This document shows positions 33,530-43,342 of a stretch of 64,000 nt of DNA, one piece after another. The stretch lies in assembly GCF_018736085.1 (NCBI RefSeq), contig NZ_CP076134.1:3854501-3918500 (forward strand), given 5' to 3'. Each line of letters opens with the position of its first letter. Within the stretch, counting starts at the first letter, position 1. The position numbers and the translations under genes are program-made. The notes below the pieces were generated by a model. It had not been told where the DNA came from. It did no database searches and worked only from the letters and a program-made list of their open reading frames with translations. The DNA comes from Bradyrhizobium sediminis (GTDB taxonomy: Bacteria > Pseudomonadota > Alphaproteobacteria > Rhizobiales > Xanthobacteraceae).

Positions 33530-34732
33530 CTAAGCGCTACGGCCTGCCGCCGCCCCCGATGACCAGGCCCATTGAAAATTGAAGCCGCCGAGGTGGCCGG
33601 TGACGTCGACGACCTCGCCGATGAAATAAAGCCCGGGGACGGATCTGGATTCGAGGGTTTTCGAGGAAAGTCCTGACGTGTCGACACCGCCCAGCGTCAC
33701 CTCCGCGGTACGGTAGCCCTCGGTGCCCGCAGGCCTGATGTGCCATCGTTGCACCGCCGCGGCGACGTCGGTGAGAAGCTTGTCGGAGAAATCGGCGAGG
33801 CGGTCCGGGCCCCCGACCCCGCCGGCAACGACCGATGCGAGCCGCCTGGGAAGAAAGCCTGAAAGCGCGGTGGCCATTTCCTGCTTCGGATGATCGCGGC
33901 GCAGCTCTTTCAGCGCGGCCAGCACGTCGATGCCCGGCGCCATGTCGATGACGATGTCCTGGCCCTCACGCCAATAGGAGGAAATCTGCAGGATCGCCGG
34001 ACCGCTCAACCCGCGATGGGTGAACAGCAACGCCTCGTCGAAACGCGCCTTGCCGCAACTCACGACCGCGTCGACCGAAACCCCCGCGAGATCCTTGAAA
34101 TGCGCAAGCAGCGCCGCCTCGAACGTCAACGGCACCAGCGCCGGCCGCGGCGTCACGATCGCAAGGCCGAACTGTTCCGCAATCCGGTATCCGAATCCGC
34201 TCGATCCCATTTTCGGAATCGAGGGACCGCCAGTTGCCACCACCAGCGACCGGCCGCGGAACTCGCCCTGATCGGTGACGACGGCAAAGCCGTCTTCGCC
34301 TTTCGAAACCGCGGAGATCCGCACGCCCAGCCGCAGCTGCGCATGGGCCTTGCGGCACTCCTCCAAGAGCATGTCGATGATCTGCCGCGACGAGCCGTCG
34401 CAGAACAATTGGCCGCGGGTCTTCTCGTGCCAGGCGATGCCGTAACTCTCGACCAGCGCGATGAAATCGTGCTGGGTGTAGCCGCTCAGCGCCGAACGGC
34501 AAAACCGCGGATTGTCCGACAGGAAATTGGCGGGGCTCGCGTGCAGGTTGGTGAAATTGCAGCGACCGCCGCCGGAAATGCGAATCTTCTCGCCCGGATG
34601 CCGCGCCTGCTCGAGCACCAGCACCGAGCGCCCGCGCTGGCCGGCGACGCCGGCGCACATCAGGCCAGCGGCGCCCGCCCCCAATATGATGACGTCATGG
34701 ACGATCAGGTGCGGATGGCGGGCTTCTGTCAT
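33530..34732 (-). CDS. BaiN/HI0933-like flavoprotein oxidoreductase
   Basis: This is a 400-residue FAD protein of the BaiN/HI0933 family. It has the dinucleotide motif IILGAGAAGLMCAGVAGQ near residue 15, the family mark GEKIRISGGGRCNFTN near 45, VVATGGPSIPKMGSSGFGY near 160, and the C-terminal FIGEVVDVTGHLGGFNFQWAWSSG. ATG 34732 overlaps the stop of the transglutaminase-like gene by four bases (ATGA), so it is translationally coupled to it; the frame is open far upstream but that part overlaps the neighbour. Family members reduce double bonds in steroids or act as NAD(P)-flavin reductases, and the substrate here is unknown. Coupling to an ATP-grasp/transglutaminase cluster is a notable context. 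Confidence 0.85.
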   Translation of the reverse strand: MTEARHPHLIVHDVIILGAGAAGLMCAGVAGQRGRSVLVLEQARHPGEKIRISGGGRCNFTNLHASPANFLSDNPRFCRSALSGYTQHDFIALVESYGIAWHEKTRGQLFCDGSSRQIIDMLLEECRKAHAQLRLGVRISAVSKGEDGFAVVTDQGEFRGRSLVVATGGPSIPKMGSSGFGYRIAEQFGLAIVTPRPALVPLTFEAALLAHFKDLAGVSVDAVVSCGKARFDEALLFTHRGLSGPAILQISSYWREGQDIVIDMAPGIDVLAALKELRRDHPKQEMATALSGFLPRRLASVVAGGVGGPDRLADFSDKLLTDVAAAVQRWHIRPAGTEGYRTAEVTLGGVDTSGLSSKTLESRSVPGLYFIGEVVDVTGHLGGFNFQWAWSSGAAAGRSA

Positions 34733-35607
34733 TCCACCAGCAGCACATCGACGGCGACCGCGAGCTTCTGCTTGCGCGATCCCACGATGATGCCATCGAC
34801 CGGCGAGACGTCGGAAAAATCCCGCCCCATGGCGAGCTCGATGTGGTCGTTTTCGACCAGGATGTCGTTGGTCGGATCGAGGCCGATCCACCCCAAGCCC
34901 TCGCCGCACCACAGTGAGACCCAGGCATGGGTCGCATCCGCGCCCTGCAGGCGCGGTTGGCCCGGCGGCGGGATGGTGCGCAGGTAGCCGCTGACATAAG
35001 CGGCCGGCAGTCCGAGGCCGCGCAGCCCGGCGATCATCACATGGGCGAAATCCTGACAGACGCCGTGGCGCTTCTCGAACACCTCCTTGAGCGGCGTCGA
35101 GATCACGGTGGCTTTCGGATCGTATCTGAACTCGGTGCGGATCCGGTGCATCAGGTCGACCGCGCCGGCCAGGACCCCGCTTCCCGCCGGAAAGCTTCGT
35201 GACGCATAGGAAGTGACCGGCTGCTGCACCGGCACCAGCGAACTGGCAAAGACGTAACCAATCGGCGACGCCGGCCCGAGGCTGGTGGACTCGAATGCGA
35301 GGTCGCGCACGCTCTCCCAGGCCGGGCTCGGCGCGGCGCGGCCGGGCGCCTGGCGGGAAACCGACACCCGCGACCGCGAGTCGATTCGCAACGTGCGATG
35401 CGGGGCTTCGATCAGGATGCTCTCGGTATGGGTCCCGAAAAAATCGCGCCGCACGTTGCGGTCCACCGGCCGCGGCCTGATCTCGACGGAGTGCGAGACC
35501 AGCTCCTGCCCGTCACCGCTCCTCGGTTCCAGCCGCAGCGAGCATCGCGCGAAACTGACGGAACTTTCGTAAGAGTAGGTGGTGACGTGACGGATATCGT
35601 AGATCAC
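34729..35607 (-). CDS. Transglutaminase-like family protein
   Basis: This 292-residue protein has a bacterial transglutaminase-like N-terminal beta domain (DIRHVTTYSYESSVSFARCS) and a transglutaminase core. The catalytic Cys is in KRHGVCQDFAHVMIAGLRGL, the His in THAWVSLWCGEGLGWIGLD, and the Asp in the following LDPTND. Such proteins act as cysteine peptidases or amide-forming enzymes. Overlaps of four bases with the gene upstream (ATP-grasp/alpha-E) and the gene downstream (flavoprotein) show tight coupling. No signal peptide is present, so it is cytoplasmic. Confidence 0.9.
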   Translation of the reverse strand: MIYDIRHVTTYSYESSVSFARCSLRLEPRSGDGQELVSHSVEIRPRPVDRNVRRDFFGTHTESILIEAPHRTLRIDSRSRVSVSRQAPGRAAPSPAWESVRDLAFESTSLGPASPIGYVFASSLVPVQQPVTSYASRSFPAGSGVLAGAVDLMHRIRTEFRYDPKATVISTPLKEVFEKRHGVCQDFAHVMIAGLRGLGLPAAYVSGYLRTIPPPGQPRLQGADATHAWVSLWCGEGLGWIGLDPTNDILVENDHIELAMGRDFSDVSPVDGIIVGSRKQKLAVAVDVLLVE

Positions 35608-38135
35608 GCGAGGCCCGTCAGCTTTTCGGGCCGGCTCGCGTTGGGCCCGTGCGGGAAATAGTGCAATCCGATGGCGTCGGCCAGCGTCAGCAGATCCTGC
35701 TCCAGCGCGAACAGCGTCTTGGTATCGAGGCTCGAGGCCTCCGCCGTCGTCAGCGTCGCCTGCAGGGCGACGGCGAGCCGCTGCGGCCGCTCGATCAATC
35801 CTCCCTCTTTCAGGGTCGGCAGGCTCGCAATGTGCTCATTCAGCGCGGCGACCTGAAACGCAACCGAGCGGGGATTGTAGGGATCGAGCACCACGAGATC
35901 GCACACCGGCGCCAGCAGAGGACCGACCAGGTAGCGCGAGCGATAGGTGATCTGGCAGTCCACCAGCGTCAGCAGGACGTCGAGGTCCTCGCCGCTGGCT
36001 TCGTCGTAAGCGAACTGGCGCGCGAAACGCATGGTGTTGATGGCGCGCTCGGCGCGGCGGCCCATTTCGAGAAAGCGCCAGCCGGCGGCGCGGTTCATGT
36101 TTTCCTGCGCGAGACCCGCGAAGCTTGCCAGTTCCTGCAGCGTCAGTTCGGCGGCGCTGACGATGCCGTCGTCGTCTTCAACCTCCTGGGCGAGGCGTTC
36201 CACCATCTCGGTGATGACCTGCCAGGCGTCCGGCGACAGCCGCTCGCGCAGCGACGTCGCGGTTCGCTGGGCCGATCGCACCAGCGACAGGGCCGAACCG
36301 AATCTTTCTTCGCTCTGCAAGGCTTCGGCCGCGATCTTCGCCGACTGCGACCGCGCGGTCTGCGACGTCGCGCCCCACGTCACGAGCAGCCGCTGAATCC
36401 GCTCGACCGAATGAAGAGCGGTCGACGATCCCTTGCCCGGATCGCGCTGCGAGGTTCCGAGCGCGCGTATCAGCCGCAGCGTCGCCTCCGCGCGCTCGAG
36501 ATAGCGGCCGAGCCAGAACAGATTGTCGGCGGCGCGGCTCGGCACCACGCCGGCAATGCGCCGGATTCGCACCGTATCAACCGCGGGCAGCAGCGTGGAC
36601 GGCGAAACCGCCTTGTCGGACACCACCCAGACGTCCGCCGCCCGCGCGCCGTCGCCCATCGAGACCGCGCGGGCATCGGGCTGGTCGGCGATCCGGCAGA
36701 AGCCGCCGGGCATGATGGTCCAGCCATTGGGCGTTGCGGCCGCGAACACCCGCAGCACGAAGGGTCGCGGCGTCAGGCGGCCGTTATCCCACACCGGCGT
36801 CGTCGACAGCCGGACCAGCTCCTGGCCGACATAGTCGATGCCGCGATCGGCGATCGCGCTTTTCAGCCGTTCGCGCTCGGTCGGCGAGAGCTCGTTGGCG
36901 AGCACGGGCCCGTTGCCCGGGAAACCGGGAACACCGCGGCCGTAGGCTCCCTCGATCGCCACCTCGTCGAGCCGCGACAACACTTCCTCGCGCGCGGATT
37001 TCTGGCCGCACCACCAGGTCGCGATATGCGGCATCTTCAGATCTTCGCCGAAGAAGCGCCGGCTCAGACTCGGCAGGAAGCCCAGCAGCGCCCGCGCCTC
37101 CATCACACCCGAGCCCGGCATGTTGGCGACCACGACGCCGTCCTTGCGCAGCACGTCGATCAGGCCGGGCACACCGAGCTGCGAGGAGGCATCGAGCTCC
37201 AGCGGATCGAGCGAATTGGAGTCGACCCGGCGCAGCAGCACGTCGAGCCGCTTCAGTCCGGCGACGGTGCGGATATGAACGCGGTTGCCGCTGACGGCGA
37301 GATCGTCGCCCTCCACCAGCAGGAATCCGAGATAGCGCGCCAGCGTGGCGTGTTCGAAATAGGTTTCGCTGAATTGGCCGGGCGTCAAAAGACCGATGCG
37401 CGGCTCGTCGCGGTCGGCGCTGGCGCGCAGCGAGTCGCGGAAGGCTTCGAAGAACGGCGCCACCCGTTCGACGTTCATCGACTTGTAGAGTGAGGCAAAA
37501 GCGCGCGACAGCACCAGCCGGTTTTCCAGCGCGTAGCCGGCGCCGGACGGCGCCTGGGTGCGGTCGCCCAGCACCCACCAGCGCCCGTCGGGGCCGCGGC
37601 CGACATCGGCGGCGTACAGACTGAGGTATCGGCCGCCCGGCGGCTTCACGCCGCAGACCGCGCGCAGATATTCGTTGCTGCCGGCAATGGCTGCCGCAGG
37701 TATCGCGCCCTCCGCCACCAGGCGGCCCTCGCCGTAGAGATCGCTCAGTACCAGTTCCAGCAATTGCGCGCGTTGCACGATGCCGGCAGTCAGTTGCTGC
37801 CAATCGGCGTCGTCGACCAGGAGCGGCAGATGGCTCAACGGCCACAGCCGGTCGGCGGTTTCGCCGGGCGCGCGATAGGTCACGCCGGCTTCCCGCAAGT
37901 GCCGGTCGGCGGAGCCGAAACGCCGCTCGATATCGCCCGGCGTCAGCGCGGCGAAGGCATCGAAGAACCGGGTCCAGACCGCGCGTGGCGCCCCGTCCGG
38001 CCCGATATACTCATCGGGAATTCCCGGCAGGCGGGCATAGTCGCGCATCCACTGCGCCACGCGCCGATCGGCCGGGCGGGCCTTGCTTCCCTGACTGTTT
38101 GCCCGGCTGTTTTCCTGGCCGTCCTGTCCCGCCAT
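35604..38135 (-). CDS. Circularly permuted ATP-grasp / alpha-E fusion protein
   Basis: The 843-residue protein joins two parts. Residues about 90-490 form a circularly permuted ATP-grasp domain: GRWWVLGDRTQAPSGAGYALENR, LGLLTPG-like NDP contacts, RLDVLLRRVDSN, and NMPGSGVMEARALLGFLPSL. Residues about 520-830 form an alpha-E helical domain starting VPSRAADNLFWLGRYLERAEATLRL. In many genomes these are separate adjacent genes, so the fusion reports a functional link. ATP-grasp members of this group are predicted amide-bond-forming ligases that work with transglutaminase-like peptidases. It is 27 bases downstream of the DUF2126 gene and overlaps the next gene by four bases. Confidence 0.88.
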   Translation of the reverse strand: MAGQDGQENSRANSQGSKARPADRRVAQWMRDYARLPGIPDEYIGPDGAPRAVWTRFFDAFAALTPGDIERRFGSADRHLREAGVTYRAPGETADRLWPLSHLPLLVDDADWQQLTAGIVQRAQLLELVLSDLYGEGRLVAEGAIPAAAIAGSNEYLRAVCGVKPPGGRYLSLYAADVGRGPDGRWWVLGDRTQAPSGAGYALENRLVLSRAFASLYKSMNVERVAPFFEAFRDSLRASADRDEPRIGLLTPGQFSETYFEHATLARYLGFLLVEGDDLAVSGNRVHIRTVAGLKRLDVLLRRVDSNSLDPLELDASSQLGVPGLIDVLRKDGVVVANMPGSGVMEARALLGFLPSLSRRFFGEDLKMPHIATWWCGQKSAREEVLSRLDEVAIEGAYGRGVPGFPGNGPVLANELSPTERERLKSAIADRGIDYVGQELVRLSTTPVWDNGRLTPRPFVLRVFAAATPNGWTIMPGGFCRIADQPDARAVSMGDGARAADVWVVSDKAVSPSTLLPAVDTVRIRRIAGVVPSRAADNLFWLGRYLERAEATLRLIRALGTSQRDPGKGSSTALHSVERIQRLLVTWGATSQTARSQSAKIAAEALQSEERFGSALSLVRSAQRTATSLRERLSPDAWQVITEMVERLAQEVEDDDGIVSAAELTLQELASFAGLAQENMNRAAGWRFLEMGRRAERAINTMRFARQFAYDEASGEDLDVLLTLVDCQITYRSRYLVGPLLAPVCDLVVLDPYNPRSVAFQVAALNEHIASLPTLKEGGLIERPQRLAVALQATLTTAEASSLDTKTLFALEQDLLTLADAIGLHYFPHGPNASRPEKLTGLA

Positions 38136-38162
38136 CCCAACTCTCCCGCCCCAGGGGCCTAT

Positions 38163-41100
38163 TCAATGCAGGAGCGGCGTCCTCAAGTCGAGTGTCAAAG
38201 GAAACTCAATTGTGCGTTCCTCGCGCGGCGGATCGATCTTGCCGGGCGTATGGCCATGGTCCTGAAACCGGGCCAGCCTCCGCGCCTCGGCCTCGTAGGA
38301 ATTGACCGGCTTGGTCTCGTAATTTCGTCCGCCGGGGTGCGCCACGTGATAGACGCAGCCACCCAGCGACCTGCCGTTCCAGGTATCAATTAAGTCAAAT
38401 GTCAGCGGAGCGTGAACCGGGATGGTCGGGTGCAGCCCGGATACCGGCTGCCAGGCCTTGAAGCGGACGCCCGCCACCGCCTCGCCGGAGCGGCCAGTTT
38501 CGGTCATCGGCAGCCGCCGGCCATTGCAGGTGACGACGTGGCGGCCCTCGACAAAGCCAGATGCCTTGACCTGCAGCCGCTCGACCGACGAATCGACATA
38601 GCGCACGGTGCCGCCGGCTGACCACTCTTCGCCGAGAACGTGCCAAGGTTCCAGCGCCTGACGCACTTCCAGCGCGACGCCGCCGTGGTGGACCCGGCCG
38701 AACACGGGAAAGCGGAATTCAAGTTGCGCGGCGTACCAGTCCGGCGAAAAGTCGTAGCCGGACTGTTTCAGCTCCGTGAGCACGTCCAGAAAATCTTCCC
38801 AGAGAAAATGCGGCAGCATGAAGCGATCATGCAGCGTGGTGCCCCAGCGCACGAACTTGCCCGCCTGCGGTTCGCGCCAGAGCTTTGCGATCAGCGCCCG
38901 GATCAGCAATTGCTGGGCCAGCGACATGCGCGGATCGGGCGGCATTTCCAATGCGCGGAATTCGATCAGCCCGAGCCGGCCGGTGGGACCGTCGGGTGAA
39001 TAGAGCTTGTCGATGCAGATTTCGGCGCGGTGGGTGTTGCCGGTGATATCGACCAGGATGTGCCGGAACAGGCGATCGACCAGCCACAGCGGCGCCGCGG
39101 TCCCGGGCTGCGGCACGTGGGCAAGCGCGATCTCCAGTTCATAGAGGCCGTCATGCCGGGCCTCGTCGATGCGCGGCGCCTGGCTGGTCGGGCCGATGAA
39201 CATGCCCGAGAACAGATAGGACAGCGACGGATGCCGCTGCCAGTACAACACCAGGCTCTTCAGCAAATCGGGACGGCGCAGGAATGGCGAGTCCGCAGGC
39301 TTGCTGCCGCCGACCACCACATGATTGCCGCCGCCAGTGCCGGTGTGGCGGCCGTCGACGAGGTACTTGTTGGCCCCGAGCCGGACCTGGGCCGCATCCT
39401 CATAGAGGCCGAAGGTGATATCGACGGCTTCGCGCCAGCTCGACGCCGGCTGGATATTGACTTCGATCACGCCGGGATCGGGCGTCACCTTGATCACCTC
39501 GATGCGCGGGTCGAACGGCGGCGGATAGCCCTCGACATGGACCTGCATCTGCATTTCTTCGGCGGTGGCCTCCACCGCAGTCACCAGTTCGAGATAATCC
39601 TCAAGCTTCTCCACCGGCGGCATGAAGGCGCAAAGAATGCCGTCGCGAATTTCGATCGACATCGCGGTGCGCACACCACCGCCGACGCCCTTGAGCTGCT
39701 GCTCGTGCACCTCCTGATGCGGCGCGCTCCCGGCCGATGGGGTGGCGTCATACACCGGCAGCGCCTCGCGCGGCTCCAGTGGATCCTGCTCGACGATGTA
39801 GGGATATTCGTCGGCCGGGATATGCGGCAATGATGCGATCGGCAGCCGCAACCCCAGCGGGGAATCGCCCGGGGTCAGGAACAAGTTGCCGCGGCGAAGT
39901 TTCCAGCGCTCGCTCTTCCAGCGCGAGGAAGATTTGCTTGCCTCGGCGTTCCAGCGCTGGATCGGCAGCACGAATCCCTTCGGCGTGTTCAGCCCCTGAT
40001 CGAACACCCGCGCCATGCGCGAGCGCTCTTCCGGATCGGACAGTTTGGAATCGCTGGGCTCGACATTGGGCGGCAAGGCTGCTTCCTTCTGCAGCCAGTG
40101 CGAGGGATCCTCGAACGCCGGCAGGATGAATTCGGCATCGACGCCGAGTTTTCTCGCCGTGCCTTCCGCGAAACGCTCGGCGTCCTGGATCCGGGCCCGG
40201 TGCGGGCCTTCGATGGTCGCGATCAGATCCGGATTCTTCCAGATCGGCACGCCGTCCTTGCGCCAATAGAGCCCGAACGCCCAGCGCGGCAGGCTTTCGC
40301 CGGGATACCATTTGCCCTGACCATAATGTAGCAGCCCGCCCGGCGCGAAACGCGTCCGCAACTTGCGTATGAGATCGTCGGCCAGCCCGCGCTTGGTCGG
40401 GCCGACCGCGGCAATATTCCATTCCGGCGATTCCAGGTCTTCGACCGACACGAAGGTCGGCTCGCCGCCCATGGTCAGGCGCACGTCGCCGGCCTTCAGG
40501 TCGGCATCGACCTTTTCGCCGAGCGCGTCGAGACGCGCCCATGATTCATCCGAAAACGGCCGGGTAATCCGCGGCGCTTCCCGGATCCGCCTGACGCTCA
40601 TGTCGAAGCCGAATTCGACATTGGCGAATCCGACCGCGCCCGAGATCGGCGCCGCCGAGCGATAATGCGGCGTGGCGGCAACGGGAATGTGCCCCTCGCC
40701 GGTCAGCATGCCCGAGGTGACGTCGAAGCCGATCCACCCCGCACCGGGCAGATAGACCTCGGCCCACGCGTGCAAATCGGTAAAATCGTTCTCGACCTCG
40801 CGCGGTCCCTCGACCGGATCGATATCGGGGCGCAACTGAATGAGGTAGCCGGAGACGAAGCGCGCGGCGAGCCCGAGATGTCGCAGCGTTTGAATCAGCA
40901 GCCACGCCGAGTCGCGGCACGATCCCGCGCCGGACGCCAACGTCTCTTCCGGGGTCTGGATGCCCGGCTCCATGCGGATGATGTATTTGACTTGGTCGCG
41001 CAATTTCGAATTGAGATCGACCAGGAAATTGACCGTGCTCGCCGCCTCGCGCGGAATGCCCGCCAGGTATTTCGCAAACAGCGGACCGGGCTCGATGGTC

Positions 41101-41456
41101 GCGAGATAAGGCGCCAGCTCGGTCTTGAGATCGGCGGGATAGGCGAATGGAAAACTGTCGGCATAGGGCTCGACGAAGAAATCGAACGGATTGATCACGG
41201 TCATCTGCGCCGTGAAATCGACCTCGATCTTCAGCTCGCTGGCCTTCTCCGGGAAGACGAAGCGGGCCAGCCAGTTGCCTTGCGGATCCTGCTGCCAGTT
41301 CACGAAATGGTTTGAAGGCGTGACCTTGAGCGAATAGCTCAGGATCGGCGTGCGGGTGTGCGGCGCCGGGCGCAGGCGTATCGTTTGCGGGCCGAGGTCG
41401 ATCGGTCGATCATATTTGTAGTGCGTGACGTGATGTAGTGCGACGAAGATCGACAC
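38163..41456 (-). CDS. Transglutaminase / DUF2126 protein
   Basis: This is a 1097-residue two-part protein. The N-terminal 290 residues are transglutaminase-like, with the Cys in [20 protein letters not shown] and the His/Asp in [19 protein letters not shown]. The remaining 800 residues are DUF2126, with landmarks [57 protein letters not shown] and [18 protein letters not shown]2126 resembles a glutamine-synthetase-like ligase fold, which fits an amide-forming role. The start is GTG 41456. It is the first gene of a four-gene operon with the permuted ATP-grasp/alpha-E protein, the second transglutaminase-like protein and the flavoprotein. No Anbu peptidase gene is present here. Confidence 0.9.
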   Translation of the reverse strand: MSIFVALHHVTHYKYDRPIDLGPQTIRLRPAPHTRTPILSYSLKVTPSNHFVNWQQDPQGNWLARFVFPEKASELKIEVDFTAQMTVINPFDFFVEPYADSFPFAYPADLKTELAPYLATIEPGPLFAKYLAGIPREAASTVNFLVDLNSKLRDQVKYIIRMEPGIQTPEETLASGAGSCRDSAWLLIQTLRHLGLAARFVSGYLIQLRPDIDPVEGPREVENDFTDLHAWAEVYLPGAGWIGFDVTSGMLTGEGHIPVAATPHYRSAAPISGAVGFANVEFGFDMSVRRIREAPRITRPFSDESWARLDALGEKVDADLKAGDVRLTMGGEPTFVSVEDLESPEWNIAAVGPTKRGLADDLIRKLRTRFAPGGLLHYGQGKWYPGESLPRWAFGLYWRKDGVPIWKNPDLIATIEGPHRARIQDAERFAEGTARKLGVDAEFILPAFEDPSHWLQKEAALPPNVEPSDSKLSDPEERSRMARVFDQGLNTPKGFVLPIQRWNAEASKSSSRWKSERWKLRRGNLFLTPGDSPLGLRLPIASLPHIPADEYPYIVEQDPLEPREALPVYDATPSAGSAPHQEVHEQQLKGVGGGVRTAMSIEIRDGILCAFMPPVEKLEDYLELVTAVEATAEEMQMQVHVEGYPPPFDPRIEVIKVTPDPGVIEVNIQPASSWREAVDITFGLYEDAAQVRLGANKYLVDGRHTGTGGGNHVVVGGSKPADSPFLRRPDLLKSLVLYWQRHPSLSYLFSGMFIGPTSQAPRIDEARHDGLYELEIALAHVPQPGTAAPLWLVDRLFRHILVDITGNTHRAEICIDKLYSPDGPTGRLGLIEFRALEMPPDPRMSLAQQLLIRALIAKLWREPQAGKFVRWGTTLHDRFMLPHFLWEDFLDVLTELKQSGYDFSPDWYAAQLEFRFPVFGRVHHGGVALEVRQALEPWHVLGEEWSAGGTVRYVDSSVERLQVKASGFVEGRHVVTCNGRRLPMTETGRSGEAVAGVRFKAWQPVSGLHPTIPVHAPLTFDLIDTWNGRSLGGCVYHVAHPGGRNYETKPVNSYEAEARRLARFQDHGHTPGKIDPPREERTIEFPLTLDLRTPLLH

Positions 41457-41565
41457 AGGCGGGCTACTCCAGCAGCTTTTTTAAGCAGAACACTGGTTCC
41501 GGTGTGGATCAAGCATTAACAACGGGCAGCGGGTGCCTATGGGACGTGCGGAAGGCCAACCTTGG

Positions 41566-41687
41566 CCGTCATTGCGAGGAGCGAAGCGACGAAGCAATCC
41601 ATCATCCCGCTTGCGGCACTACGGATTGCTTCGCGGAGTTTATCATCGGGCGGCGCTTTGCGCCGACCCGTTGGCTCGCAATGACGG
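41566..41687. repeat. Palindromic GCAATGAC-type intergenic repeat
   Basis: It opens CCGTCATTGCGAGGAGCGAA and ends GGCTCGCAATGACGG, so the ends pair. GAAGCAATCC inside pairs with GGATTGCTTC. The same unit is found at 48918-49010 and 55440-55531, with a partial copy at 57638-57670. It lies between the divergent DUF2126 gene and the end of the UxaA-family gene. No gene is in the gap 41457-41707. Confidence 0.85.
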
Positions 41688-41707
41688 TTGAGACAGCTTG
41701 CCTGCAA

Positions 41708-43231
41708 TCACATCGTCGCCCCCAGCACCCATGGCGCAAACTCCGCGCCGCCGAAATCGAAGCTCTCGCTCTTGGTCGGCTGGCCCGAGGCGGTCTTCAG
41801 CATCAGGTCGAAGATGCGCTGGCCGCATTGCTGCACTGTCTCCTCGCCGTCGAGAATAGTGCCGCAATTGACGTCCATGTCGTCTTCCATCCGCTTGTAC
41901 ATCGCCGAGTTGGTGGCGAGCTTGATGGAGGGGGCGGGCTTGCAGCCGAACACGCTGCCGCGGCCGGTGGTGAAGCAGACGAGGTTGGCGCCGCCGGCCA
42001 CCTGCCCGGTGGCCGCGACCGGGTCGTAGCCCGGCGTGTCCATGAAGACGAAACCCTTCTTGGTGACGGCTTCGGCGTAATTCAGAACGTCGACCAGATT
42101 GGTGGTGCCGGCCTTCGCCATCGCGCCGAGCGATTTTTCCAGGATCGTGGTGAGCCCGCCGGCCTTGTTGCCGGGGCTCGGATTGGCGTTCATCTCGGCC
42201 CCCTCGCGCGCGGTATATTCCTCCCACCAGCGCATCAGCCCGACCAGCTTCTCGCCGACCTCCCGGCTGACCGCGCGGCGCGTGAGCAGATGTTCGGCGC
42301 CGTAGGTCTCCGGCGTTTCCGACAGGATCACGGTGCCACCATGCTGCACCAAAAGATCGCTCGCAGCGCCCAGCGCCGGATTGGCGGAGACGCCGGAGTA
42401 TCCGTCGGAGCCACCGCACTGTAGCGCCACCGTCAACTCGCTCGCGGGTACGGGTTCGCGCTTCACCTTGTTGGCGTCGGTGAGCGCCTCGCGCACGAAG
42501 GCGACGCCGGCTTCCACGGTCTTGCGGGTGCCGCCGACTTCCTGGATGTCCATCGCGCGCAAACGGCCGGCGAGTTTCTGCTCCTGCATCAGCCCGCCGA
42601 TCTGGTTGACCTCGCAGCCCAGCCCCAGCACGATCACGGCGGAAAAATTCGCATGCCGGGCATAGCCGCCGAGCGTGCGCCGCAGCAGCGTCAGCGGCTC
42701 GTCCTGCGTCATGCCGCAGCCAGTCTTGTGAGTCAGCGCGACCACACCGTCGACATTGGGAAAATCGGCCAGCGGATTGTCGCCGGTGAACGGATTCTTC
42801 TTGAAGACGTCGGCAACCATGCCGGCGACATGCGCGCTGCAATTCACCGAGGTGAGAATGCCGATGTAGTTGCGGGTCGCCACCCGCCCGTCGGGACGGC
42901 GGATACCCTCGAAGGTCGCGGGCAGATCGAAGTTCGGCACAGGCTTCACGTCGACGCCGAAGGCATAGTCCTTGGAGAAATCGCCCATGCCGCAATTCTG
43001 GGTGTGAACGTGCTGGCCCGGCGCGATCGGCGCGGTGGCAAAGCCGATGATCTGGCCGTAGCGGCGGATCGGCTCGCCCACTGCGATTCCGCGGATCGCC
43101 ACCTTGTGGCCGGCCGGAATCCGATCGAGCGTGGTGACGCCGTCGGCCACCACCATGCCGGGCGGCAGGCTCGCGCGCGCGATCAGCACGCCATCATCGG
43201 GATGCAGGCGGATGACGGGAGCCGGGGCCAT
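41708..43231 (-). CDS. UxaA/GarD family sugar-acid dehydratase
   Basis: This 507-residue protein has an N-terminal SAF domain (RLHPDDGVLIARASLPPGM) and the altronate/galactarate dehydratase body. Marks are the GYVRPDGRVATRN-type segment FEGIRRPDGRVATRNYIGIL, HKTGCGMTQDEPL, VLGLGCEVNQI, LQCGGSDGYSGVSANPALG and the late FTTGRGSVFGCKPAPSIKLATN. Conserved cysteines fit an Fe-dependent lyase. Members dehydrate sugar acids such as D-altronate or D-galactarate. It lies in one direction with an HpcH/HpaI aldolase and an Ldh-family dehydrogenase, which together could make a 2-keto-3-deoxy sugar-acid route. The substrate is not defined by sequence. Confidence 0.88.
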   Translation of the reverse strand: MAPAPVIRLHPDDGVLIARASLPPGMVVADGVTTLDRIPAGHKVAIRGIAVGEPIRRYGQIIGFATAPIAPGQHVHTQNCGMGDFSKDYAFGVDVKPVPNFDLPATFEGIRRPDGRVATRNYIGILTSVNCSAHVAGMVADVFKKNPFTGDNPLADFPNVDGVVALTHKTGCGMTQDEPLTLLRRTLGGYARHANFSAVIVLGLGCEVNQIGGLMQEQKLAGRLRAMDIQEVGGTRKTVEAGVAFVREALTDANKVKREPVPASELTVALQCGGSDGYSGVSANPALGAASDLLVQHGGTVILSETPETYGAEHLLTRRAVSREVGEKLVGLMRWWEEYTAREGAEMNANPSPGNKAGGLTTILEKSLGAMAKAGTTNLVDVLNYAEAVTKKGFVFMDTPGYDPVAATGQVAGGANLVCFTTGRGSVFGCKPAPSIKLATNSAMYKRMEDDMDVNCGTILDGEETVQQCGQRIFDLMLKTASGQPTKSESFDFGGAEFAPWVLGATM

Positions 43232-43252
43232 GGGGTGTTCTCCTTAATGAGG

Positions 43253-43332
43253 GGCGAATAGCGAATGGCGAGTAGCGAATGGTGTTACTCCACTCGCTAC
43301 TCCCTACTCCCTACTCCCTACTCCCTATTCGC
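43253..43332. repeat. Palindromic GCGAATAG repeat with CTACTCC tandem units
   Basis: The left side is built from GCGAATAGCGAATGGCGAGTAG and the right side from CACTCGCTACTCC...CTATTCGC, giving an imperfect long hairpin. The right side contains four exact tandem CTACTCC units (43297-43324). A shorter version without the tandem units lies at 60438-60474. Confidence 0.8.
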
Positions 43333-43342
43333 TTCTTCAGTC

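Noticed and set aside
33530..41456. Anbu proteasome-like gene in the transglutaminase/ATP-grasp cluster
   Set aside because: No gene with a proteasome-type N-terminal Thr or matching length is present among the genes or gaps.
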